From positions 29,830-93,829 of the forward strand of contig JAKAPJ010000001.1 in NCBI GenBank assembly GCA_021807115.1: DNA of 64,000 nucleotides, given 5' to 3'. Of this stretch, positions 56,172 to 64,000 are shown in pieces. The stretch is from Microcaldota archaeon (GTDB lineage Archaea > Micrarchaeota > Micrarchaeia > Micrarchaeales > Micrarchaeaceae). The notes beneath the pieces were generated by a model that worked only from the letters and a program-made list of their open reading frames with translations, did no database searches and was not told the DNA's origin. The position numbers and the translations under genes were made by a program. Each line of letters begins with the position of its first letter. Within the stretch, counting starts at the first letter, position 1.

Positions 56172-57428
56172 ATGAGAATAATATCAGACCTACACACGCA
56201 TTCCAGGTTCGCAATGGCCTGCAGCGGCGCCATAAGCGTGGATGGACTGGACCGCACAGCAAGGGAGAAGGGCATAAACCTACTCGGCACAGGGGACTTT
56301 ACCCACCCTACATGGCTCAAGGAGCTCAAGGGCGCCCTGGAGCCGGCGGAGCAGGGATTCTTCAGGCTCAAGAGCTCAAGCAGCGGCGTTAGGTTCGTCC
56401 TGAGCGCAGAGGTCTCAACCGTCTTTACGGATGGCGGCAAGTCAAAGAGGATACACAACTGCATACTCATGCCTGGTTTCGAGCAGGTCGACTCCCTGAA
56501 CGAGGCGCTCTCTAGAAAGGGGGACCTTTCCGCTGACGGCAGACCGCAGGTAGCGATGAGCGCCGCAGAGCTCGTAGAACATTCCATCACGGCATCAAGG
56601 GATGCATTCGTTTTCCCTGCACACGCATGGACTCCGTTTTTCGGCGCGCTGGGTGCCGCGACAGGGTTCAATTCGATAAAGGAGGCCTACCAGGACCAGG
56701 AGAAGCACATACATGCGCTAGAGACTGGGCTGAGCAGCGATCCTGCCATGAACTGGAGGATATCTGCGCTTGACAAGTATGCCCTGCTCTCGAACAGCGA
56801 CATGCACTCCCTGCCTAAGATGGGCAGGGAGATGAATGTATTCGAGTTCCGCGAGACCGACCTGTCCTATGGCAGCCTTACCAAGGCGATAAGGGAGAAG
56901 GACGCGTCCAAGTTCAGGAGGACAATGGAATTCTTCCCAGAGGAGGGCAAGTACCATTTCGATGGGCATAGGCAGTGCATGGTATCCGTGGACCCTGACC
57001 GGAGCAGTATAACCGCATGCCCTGTCTGCGGGAAGAAGCTTGTCATAGGTGTCATGCACCGGATAAGGGACCTGGCGGATCGCGAGGCAGGATATGTGCC
57101 GCGCGGCTCAATACCGTACACGAGCCTGGTTCCGCTCCGCGAGATCATAGCCTACACGATGAGGAAGGCAGAGGCGTCCATGGCAGTGGAGAAGGCATAT
57201 CGGGCGCTTGTCTCGCTTTCCGGCACCGAGTTCGACACATTGGTCAATTCCGACATAAACGCCATACGTGAGCACTCCACGCCAGAGATCGCCCAGGCAG
57301 TGCAGAACGTAAGGTCAAACAAGGTCAACATAGTGCCAGGATATGATGGCGTCTTCGGGAAGGTGGATCTTCTGAGCCGCGAGTCCGGTCCCCCTCCATC
57401 GTCCATGTGGCGACAGAAGACCCTGTGA
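56172..57428 (+). CDS. PHP-domain protein resembling endonuclease Q
   Basis: 'IISDLHTHSRFAMACSGAISVDGLDRTAREKGINLLGTGDFTHP', CPVCGKKL zinc motif, C-terminal helical region. Confidence 0.8.
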   Translation: MRIISDLHTHSRFAMACSGAISVDGLDRTAREKGINLLGTGDFTHPTWLKELKGALEPAEQGFFRLKSSSSGVRFVLSAEVSTVFTDGGKSKRIHNCILMPGFEQVDSLNEALSRKGDLSADGRPQVAMSAAELVEHSITASRDAFVFPAHAWTPFFGALGAATGFNSIKEAYQDQEKHIHALETGLSSDPAMNWRISALDKYALLSNSDMHSLPKMGREMNVFEFRETDLSYGSLTKAIREKDASKFRRTMEFFPEEGKYHFDGHRQCMVSVDPDRSSITACPVCGKKLVIGVMHRIRDLADREAGYVPRGSIPYTSLVPLREIIAYTMRKAEASMAVEKAYRALVSLSGTEFDTLVNSDINAIREHSTPEIAQAVQNVRSNKVNIVPGYDGVFGKVDLLSRESGPPPSSMWRQKTL

Positions 57429-57433
57429 GCGCC

Positions 57434-57796
57434 CTACGTCAGTACCCACTGGAATGCGCGCAGCAGCTTCGCCGCTGCCTTCGCTGCGGCCGCATAGTAC
57501 CAGTTGCGCCCGTTCACCCTCTCGTATTCGCTGCGGAATGCGGTAAGCAGCAGGGCGTCGAACGTCCTGCGGTAGTGCTTGGACAACAACATGCATGTGA
57601 AGATCAGGGCCGCCAGGCTCACCTCTACCACCATTAGGTATCCGCCTATCATGAGCAGCGTGCCTGATATCTTGAGCCCGTTCAGCGCCAGGTACGTGGC
57701 CACAGCTATGAGCACGTCTATCCCTACAGAAAGGTATGCCAGCCTTTCCAGCGCCTTCTCCAGTCGCCTAATCCTTGCGAATTCGCTGTAGTACAA
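57434..57796 (-). CDS. hypothetical membrane protein
   Basis: Two hydrophobic segments. Confidence 0.5.
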   Translation of the reverse strand: MYYSEFARIRRLEKALERLAYLSVGIDVLIAVATYLALNGLKISGTLLMIGGYLMVVEVSLAALIFTCMLLSKHYRRTFDALLLTAFRSEYERVNGRNWYYAAAAKAAAKLLRAFQWVLT

Positions 57797-57936
57797 CTCC
57801 TACACCGTTCTGTCCCATCCGTTAAATCTTCCCTGAAAAACATTTAAAAAGCTAATACAATGCGGTTGCTACTGGAAGTTTTAGGAATGCGCCAGGTAAA
57901 AAATGGGAGCGCGGCGCCCCTGCGCCGCCAAAGCCA

Positions 57937-58488
57937 TTATTTCCTGAGGTAAATTGCCTTCCTAGCGCCAGGAGCGGCCTCGGCTACCGGTCCATCCACG
58001 CCTTGGCTTATTGCCACAAGCGCAGCTTCATACTGGTCCTTCACCGATAAAAGCTCGTTGTCTGCAAAGGCCCAAAGCACGAACCTTTTCTCAACGTCTG
58101 TGAAAGCTTTCGAAGCCTGGAACTCCCTTACGAAGTCCTCCATCGTCGCATCCGGCCTGTCGGCAAACGTCTTCTGCACCCAATCGCCCAGCCGTGCATT
58201 TAGCTTCTGTGCATAGTCCTCGAACTCCTTCCGCTCAGCCTCATTGAGCGTGCCGAACACCCTGTCCCTCTCCTTTGCGTAGTCCTTCAGCGCCCCCACT
58301 AGTTTTATGACCACATCAACCCTGCCCTTGTCGTCCAGGGCGTCGAAATTCACACTGTTCGTTATTGTGTCTAGATTAGAGTATGTCCTGTCCGCCGCGC
58401 CCTCCAGTGCGCCCAATGACGCCTCCAACGCCTCCAGTTTGCCCAGTCTCCCTTTCTTGCTTGCTTGTGCATCCACCATCCAAATCAC
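57937..58488 (-). CDS. hypothetical helical protein
   Basis: ORF only. Confidence 0.5.
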   Translation of the reverse strand: MIWMVDAQASKKGRLGKLEALEASLGALEGAADRTYSNLDTITNSVNFDALDDKGRVDVVIKLVGALKDYAKERDRVFGTLNEAERKEFEDYAQKLNARLGDWVQKTFADRPDATMEDFVREFQASKAFTDVEKRFVLWAFADNELLSVKDQYEAALVAISQGVDGPVAEAAPGARKAIYLRK

Positions 58489-58545
58489 TTAGTAATCCAT
58501 AGAATCAAACCCCCAATTTAAAAATGTTAGCACGGACTTCGTATT

Positions 58546-58590
58546 AATGGAAACATTGCATGCGTTTATGCAATCCCTGCATGTTCCATT
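58546..58590. repeat. nested inverted repeat in a divergent intergenic region
   Basis: Outer AATGGAA...TTCCATT; inner ATTGCAT-GCGTTT-ATGCAAT. Confidence 0.6.
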
Positions 58591-58680
58591 GGCGCAGGTT
58601 TAAAGGGGCCCTAAGGCAACGCATAAATATCTTGCATAGCTTACCTATCAGTCATATCAGTCAAACAGGACAAAGGGAAC

Positions 58681-59154
58681 ATGATGGCAGAAAAGGATGT
58701 GGTTCAGGATGCCAAAACGGCCGGGGCGGCACAGGACCTCAAACCAAAGAGCGTAGTAACCAACAGGGACAAGGCTCTGCCGAGGGGGAATCTTATTGCA
58801 GGGCTGGAGCGCATAGCCTATGGCATTGACCAATCGCATCCCACCAGCCCGTACATGCCTACTGCGAGGAGCCTGATTGTCGATGTTATAGAGGAGTACA
58901 CGCGTGTGGCTGACAAGAGCATCGCGGAGGACTGGCTGGTCAGGAGCGTGAAGCACCTGTTCCGTATGCAGCCCATAGGGCTGCCGGAGGGTTCCGTGAC
59001 TGCGGTACTGCCCCAACATCCCGATCTTGACCGCGTGCGCAACGGCATAGCCGCGCTGCTGGAGCGCTACGAGGCGCAGAAGGCTGTGCTAATGGCGCGC
59101 GACATCGCGCGCACGGCCCGCGGTTCCGATGACAAGGGCCATCAGGACGGATAA
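58681..59154 (+). CDS. hypothetical protein
   Basis: ORF only. Confidence 0.5.
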   Translation: MMAEKDVVQDAKTAGAAQDLKPKSVVTNRDKALPRGNLIAGLERIAYGIDQSHPTSPYMPTARSLIVDVIEEYTRVADKSIAEDWLVRSVKHLFRMQPIGLPEGSVTAVLPQHPDLDRVRNGIAALLERYEAQKAVLMARDIARTARGSDDKGHQDG

Positions 59155-59252
59155 GCGGCACGGAATAGCAAGGAATATATACTTAATTGGGGAAAGTAGT
59201 TACGAAGGCAGTTCTAATTCAAGGACGGCACAAACACACATTCGTGTTTTAG

Positions 59253-59675
59253 ATGAAACAAGCGGAGTTAATAGGAAAAGTAGTGGCCGCTGTAAGGATC
59301 AGGGGCAGCGTCAACGTCAGGGATGACATAGCAGAGACGATGGACCGGCTCAACCTGAAGAGGGTAAACAACTGTACGCTGATAAAGGTCAACAACCCGT
59401 ACCTGGGAATGCTCAAGAAATGCATAAACCACATAGCGTACGGCGAGGTTGACGAGGAGACGATGGGCAGGCTAGTGTCCAAGTTCGGGCTCAATGTGGA
59501 TCCCAAGGCCGTTGTAAGTGGCAAGATTGACATGAAGGGGCTCAGCGATGCGATGCCTCTGAGGCTGCAGCCCCCAAAGCACGGCTTCAGCGGCGTGAGG
59601 CTGCACCACAACCAGGGCGGCTCGCTCGGCTACCTAGGCAAGGACGTGAACGAGCTGATAAAGAGAATGGTATAA
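59253..59675 (+). CDS. rpl30: 50S ribosomal protein uL30
   Basis: 'AAVRIRGSVNVRDDIAETMDRLNLKRVNNCTLI'-type start; followed by uL15. Confidence 0.92.
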   Translation: MKQAELIGKVVAAVRIRGSVNVRDDIAETMDRLNLKRVNNCTLIKVNNPYLGMLKKCINHIAYGEVDEETMGRLVSKFGLNVDPKAVVSGKIDMKGLSDAMPLRLQPPKHGFSGVRLHHNQGGSLGYLGKDVNELIKRMV

Positions 59676-59678
59676 TTC

Positions 59679-60134
59679 GTGATAAAGATGGTAATAAGGA
59701 AGGACAAGAAGAACCGCAAGTTCCACGGCACCAGGCGCTGGGGCGTAGGGAACATAAAGAACGCCAGGGGCGCAGGAAGCCGGGGAGGCGTAGGCGGACT
59801 CAACAGGCTAAGGAAGCATGACTGGACATATTTCACGGCCAAGGCGCCCGAGCTGATAAAGAAAAAGGGCTTCGCGCCATGGAAACGGTCAAGGCTGGAT
59901 GAGGTAACACTGGCGCAGGTAAATGAGCTTGCGAAGAGAGCCAGCGACCCTTCCGCAACGCTGGATTTCCCAGGCACGAAGGTTATAGGTAACGGCTCGC
60001 TTGAGCGGGTTGTGACCGTGCGTGCCGTCCGGTTCTCAAAACAGGCGGAGGAGAAGATAAAGGGCGCGGGCGGCCAGGCCGTGCGCATCAAGGAGGAGGC
60101 GCCAAAGGAAGAAAAGAAGCCGCAGGCCAAATAG
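59679..60134 (+). CDS. rpl15: 50S ribosomal protein uL15
   Basis: 'RKDKKNRKFHGTRRWGVGNIKNARGAGSRGGVGG'. Confidence 0.92.
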   Translation: MIKMVIRKDKKNRKFHGTRRWGVGNIKNARGAGSRGGVGGLNRLRKHDWTYFTAKAPELIKKKGFAPWKRSRLDEVTLAQVNELAKRASDPSATLDFPGTKVIGNGSLERVVTVRAVRFSKQAEEKIKGAGGQAVRIKEEAPKEEKKPQAK

Positions 60135-60160
60135 CACTAATCCTATCAGGGAAACAACAG

Positions 60161-61414
60161 ATGCCTAAGGTACATACAAGCGTGCAGTTCATGAAAGAGA
60201 AGCTTAAGATAGCCTTTTACACAGACTCGTTCCTTCCGGCCCACGACGGGGTCGTCAGCTCCATAATGGCGCTGAGGAAGGGGCTGGAGAGCAAGGGCCA
60301 CGAGGTTTACATATTCGCCAGCGGCAACGACGCCACTAGGAAGATGGTCGGGCACGACAGGCACATCATTATAGTGAAGGGAATGAAGTTCAGGAAGTAT
60401 CCGCAGTACAATATAGCCCTCCTGCCGTTTTCCACTTCGTTCAAGCTCAACAGAATAAGGCCCGACGTAATACATGCGCACACCCCATTCGTCATGGGCA
60501 CATGGGCGCTGGTGGCCGCAAAGATAAACGGCACACCGGTGGTGGGCACGTTCCATACCATATTCATGGACCGCTCCGCCGTCGAGCAGTATGCGTCCAA
60601 GGTCGCTGCAGGGGCGATAGCAAAGTATGCCTGGGAATACGCAAGGTTCTTTTACAACCGCTGCGATGCAGTCATTGCTCCGTCAGAGTCCACGAAAGAG
60701 ATACTGGAAAGCAAGGGCGTCAGGAACGTATGTGTCGCGCCAAATGGTGTAGATACGGAAAGGTTCAACGATCATGCAAGGGGCAAGGCAGTCAGAAGCC
60801 GCCTGCTGCAGAATCCGCGGCAGAAAATTGTGCTGTATGTCGGCCGTATGAGCAGGGAGAAGAAAATAGAGGTACTGCTGCGCGCCGCGCGCTTGCTCAA
60901 AGACGAGAACATATTCTTCGTGTTTGTAGGCGCCGGCCCCGCGATTGGCCACTATAAGAGGCAGTCGGAGAGGCTAGGCATATCGGGCAAGGTAAAATTC
61001 GTTGGCTTCGTGGAGGACGCCCAGCTGCCATCGTACTACGCGGCAGCTGACCTCTTCTGCATACCGTCAACATTCGAGACCCAGGGAATGGTGGCTATAG
61101 AGGCGATGGCCGTTGGCAAGCCCGTTGTTGGCGCTGATAGCCTTGCGCTCAAAGAGGTGATAAAATCCGGCAGGAACGGAGAGAAATTCAGGCCTGGCGA
61201 CAGCCGCGACTGCGCAGCAAAGATAAAAAAAGCTATAAATAACCTCACCTCGTATAAGGAAATGGCCAAAACCGCCAACGAATACTCCGTAAACCGCACT
61301 ACCGACGGGGTTTTAAATGTTTACTATAAAGTATTAAGGGCGGCTGGGCAATACGGCTATGACATTGCCAAAGGAGCAGGGGCAACAAGGCAAAATCTAA
61401 AGGCGATTCACTGA
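60161..61414 (+). CDS. GT4-family glycosyltransferase
   Basis: 'IAFYTDSFLPAHDGVVSSI', 'VLYVGRMSREKKIEVLLRAARLL', 'FCIPSTFETQGMVAIEAMAVGKPVVGAD'. Confidence 0.95.
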   Translation: MPKVHTSVQFMKEKLKIAFYTDSFLPAHDGVVSSIMALRKGLESKGHEVYIFASGNDATRKMVGHDRHIIIVKGMKFRKYPQYNIALLPFSTSFKLNRIRPDVIHAHTPFVMGTWALVAAKINGTPVVGTFHTIFMDRSAVEQYASKVAAGAIAKYAWEYARFFYNRCDAVIAPSESTKEILESKGVRNVCVAPNGVDTERFNDHARGKAVRSRLLQNPRQKIVLYVGRMSREKKIEVLLRAARLLKDENIFFVFVGAGPAIGHYKRQSERLGISGKVKFVGFVEDAQLPSYYAAADLFCIPSTFETQGMVAIEAMAVGKPVVGADSLALKEVIKSGRNGEKFRPGDSRDCAAKIKKAINNLTSYKEMAKTANEYSVNRTTDGVLNVYYKVLRAAGQYGYDIAKGAGATRQNLKAIH

Positions 61415-61419
61415 CAGAC

Positions 61420-62232
61420 GTGGAGGCAAAGGAAGCTGATAAACAAGCTATAAGGGATAGTTCTATGGCGGAATTACCTAACCAGCAGCCGCAGCAGCCA
61501 GCGCCGTCTTCTGAAGCCACACAGCAGAAGGCCCCGCAGGTGCAGAACGCGCCGCAGAAGCCAATGCCGCAGGTGCAGAGGATATCCCCATTCACCCAGA
61601 TGCTCAACGACGCCATAGCTGCATCGAAGGATCCAGAGGTGCCGAAGATAAAGGAGGAGATAGACTCGATAAAGAAGCAGAGGGGGGAGGTTATAGGCAG
61701 GATAAAGGACACGCGCAGGCGCCTCAACTACAAGGAGTCCGAATCCGTGTCCATAGCCAAGCTGCTTGCGATAGAAAAGGCGAAGGCCGAGACGGAGCAG
61801 AAGAGAAACAAGATAGGATATCTCAAGAAGCTCAAGAACCGGCTGGAGTTCAGGATATCCACTGAGGCAACGTCCCTATCCGCGGAGAAGGAGCTCATAA
61901 GGAAGATTGAGGAGGTAAACAAGGAACTTAACGAAGCATACAGGACTGTAAGGCTCGAGCGCAAGAGCGAGTTCGTCAAGAAGGACGTGGAACAGTACAA
62001 GGCCCAGCTGGTTGAGCTTGAGGCCAAGATAGTCGAGTCAGACAAGAAGCTTGACGAGCTTTACGATAGACTTAGGAAACTGTTAGGCATAAAGAAGGAG
62101 CGGCAGGAGTTCAAGCCTGCAAAGAAGCAGCAGCCCGAACACCACCAGCAGCTCCAGGAGATCAACCTAGAGGACATTGCCATAATAAAGAAAAAGAAGA
62201 AGGCGGATGTCACGGCTGACGAAAGTGCCTAA
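61420..62232 (+). CDS. long coiled-coil protein
   Basis: Pro/Gln-rich N-terminus followed by an extended charged coiled coil. Confidence 0.7.
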   Translation: MEAKEADKQAIRDSSMAELPNQQPQQPAPSSEATQQKAPQVQNAPQKPMPQVQRISPFTQMLNDAIAASKDPEVPKIKEEIDSIKKQRGEVIGRIKDTRRRLNYKESESVSIAKLLAIEKAKAETEQKRNKIGYLKKLKNRLEFRISTEATSLSAEKELIRKIEEVNKELNEAYRTVRLERKSEFVKKDVEQYKAQLVELEAKIVESDKKLDELYDRLRKLLGIKKERQEFKPAKKQQPEHHQQLQEINLEDIAIIKKKKKADVTADESA

Positions 62233-62274
62233 CCGTCCCTACTTTTTATCGCAGCGCCGCGCTGCAACTGCGCC

Positions 62275-63690
62275 TTGGGCGCACATTGCACCACGAAGGA
62301 GAACATAAAGGACGGAAAACAAACTGCAAGGAAAAATACGAAGACAGAAACAAGCATAGAACAAAAAAAACAAAAGGTGTTGGATTTGAAGGTAACATTT
62401 TACGGAGGAGCCGGAGAGGTGGGAAGGAGCTGCATAGTCATAACCACCGAGAAGGCAAAGATAATGCTAGATGCGGGGGTCAAACCTGGGGAGACTAACG
62501 AATTCCCCGAGATACCATCGCACGAACTGAAGGACATCGATGCCGTGCTTATAACGCACGCGCACCTGGACCATTGCTGCTTCACGCCCCACCTCTTCGC
62601 GAGGGGGTACAACGGCTTCATATACACTACTAAGCCTACAATGGAGCTGCTGAACGTGCAGGTGTCGGACTATATGAGGCTGTCGATGCCGCAGGAGATA
62701 AAGAAGGAGCACCTTGACAAGATGTCAAAGCGCTTCAAGGTCATAGAGTACCGCCAGCCATTCTCGATAAAGGACGTCAAGGTGGAGTTCATAAACGCCG
62801 GCCATTTGGTCGGCAGCTGCCTGATACGGCTGACCCACAAGGGGAAGAGCGTGCTGTATACCGGTGACATAAACCTACAGGAGACCAAGCTGCTGGAGGG
62901 CGCGGACCTGAACAACTTGGAGGCCGAGACGCTGATAATGGAGAGCACCTACGGCGGCAAGGGCGACATATTCCAGAGCGAGAAGGACATGGCAAGATCG
63001 ATGGTCAAGAGCATAAACGACACACTGCTGCAGGGAGGCAAGGTCCTCATACCGAGCTTTGGGGTAGGCCGGGCCCAGGAGGTGCTGCTATTTCTCGACG
63101 ACTTCATGAACTCCGGCAAGTTGCCGAAGGTGCCGATATACGTGGACGGCATGATAGGGAAGGTGCTGAGGATACACCGCCATAATGTCATATACTGCCG
63201 CAAGGAAATCCAGAGCAGGATACTGATGAGCGATTATGATCCGTTCAAGAGCGACAACTTCAAGATAGTCGAGAAGCCGGACCGCCAGTCGATAACAGAT
63301 GGTCAGGCATGCATAATAGTCACCACGAGCGGTATGCTCACCGGGGGGCCGGTGGTATTCTACCTCAAGCGGCTCGCGCGCGACCCCAAGAACAAGCTGA
63401 TGCTTATAGGCTATCAGGTGGAGGGCACCCCTGGCAGGGAACTGCTCGACGGCCACAAGGAGATAGACTTCCACGACTCAAGGTTGCGTGTAAACATGAA
63501 GGTAGAGCTCTACCATATGTCAGCACATGCAGACAGGCGGCACCTCGAGATGATACCGAAGAGGGTCAAGGGCATAAAGCGCATATTCATAGTGCACGGG
63601 GAGGCAAGGAAGTCCGAGGAACTCGCCCATGCTTTCAGTCATAAGTACCGGGTCATGCTTCCGAAGATAGGCGACAGTCAGGAGATATGA
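62275..63690 (+). CDS. beta-CASP metallo-beta-lactamase ribonuclease (archaeal CPSF/RNase J-like, no N-terminal KH region)
   Basis: 'VTFYGGAGEVGRSC', HAHLDHC, 'GDINLQETKLLEGAD', 'STYGGKG'. Confidence 0.93.
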   Translation: MGAHCTTKENIKDGKQTARKNTKTETSIEQKKQKVLDLKVTFYGGAGEVGRSCIVITTEKAKIMLDAGVKPGETNEFPEIPSHELKDIDAVLITHAHLDHCCFTPHLFARGYNGFIYTTKPTMELLNVQVSDYMRLSMPQEIKKEHLDKMSKRFKVIEYRQPFSIKDVKVEFINAGHLVGSCLIRLTHKGKSVLYTGDINLQETKLLEGADLNNLEAETLIMESTYGGKGDIFQSEKDMARSMVKSINDTLLQGGKVLIPSFGVGRAQEVLLFLDDFMNSGKLPKVPIYVDGMIGKVLRIHRHNVIYCRKEIQSRILMSDYDPFKSDNFKIVEKPDRQSITDGQACIIVTTSGMLTGGPVVFYLKRLARDPKNKLMLIGYQVEGTPGRELLDGHKEIDFHDSRLRVNMKVELYHMSAHADRRHLEMIPKRVKGIKRIFIVHGEARKSEELAHAFSHKYRVMLPKIGDSQEI

Positions 63691-63693
63691 GCT

Positions 63694-64000
63694 TCACTTC
63701 CGCAGCAGCACCTCCGGGCCACTATAGCCCTCCGGCACGCCGTTCCGGGCCAACTTCTTGTTTCGGTATCTCCTGTCGCTGCTCACCTCGGCCCCGAACC
63801 ATGCTGGCGGGCTGAATTCATGCAGTTCCTTCATTGTCGGGAACTCAACCTCAACAGTGTACATGCCCTCCAGCTTTCCGTGGTACGCGTCGAGCTCAAA
63901 GGTCCTGCCGCTGTGCGGTATGTAGTACCTTGTCTTCTCCAGCGCCCTGCCTTCAGAAAGCGCAAGTATGAGTTCAAACTCCTTCTTCGTTCTCGCTCTC
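63694..64000 (-). CDS. CYTH-domain protein, partial (5' end beyond the window)
   Basis: Minus frame reads ...EKTRYYIPHSGRTFELDAYHGKLEGMYTVEVEFPTMKELHEFSPPAWFGAEVSSDRRYRNKKLARNG...*. Confidence 0.8.
   Translation of the reverse strand, partial: RARTKKEFELILALSEGRALEKTRYYIPHSGRTFELDAYHGKLEGMYTVEVEFPTMKELHEFSPPAWFGAEVSSDRRYRNKKLARNGVPEGYSGPEVLLRK

Noticed and set aside
1-64000. CRISPR arrays, IS elements, prophage or toxin-antitoxin modules
   Set aside because: No regularly spaced repeats, transposase, integrase, phage structural or recognisable TA proteins were seen on reading.

Overview
This 64 kb window is a gene-dense archaeal chromosome segment. The lineage is inferred to be DPANN/Micrarchaeota-like, because archaeal PolD DP1/DP2, Orc1/Cdc6, RNase P proteins, uL1/uL10/P1, UPF0147 and class III signal-peptide pilin-like proteins occur together. 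It carries replication and repair genes (Orc1 C-terminus, a PriL-like protein, FEN1, PolX, PolD, two Nth-type glycosylases, an EndoQ-like PHP protein), ribosomal proteins, a 5S rRNA, three tRNAs (one with an intron), nucleotide metabolism genes (tandem-domain ThyX-like, Tdk, 5'-deoxynucleotidase, Dcd, SurE), transporters, and several hypothetical or membrane proteins. No CRISPR array, IS element or prophage was recognised. The most notable observations are: (1) a series of degenerate tRNA 3'-end copies next to tRNA-Asp, each about 45 nt upstream of a small accessory gene, with a frameshifted P-loop kinase in one module and an intact paralog elsewhere; (2) a polytopic membrane-anchored tandem AAA+ ATPase; (3) a primase large-subunit-like protein whose C-terminus looks PriX-like; (4) a tandem ThyX-like protein; (5) a probable CTG start overlapping a stop codon (CTGA) in a Dph6-like gene; (6) a 31-aa highly basic ORF; (7) two class III signal-peptide surface proteins. 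All family calls come from reading motifs by eye. No database search was run.
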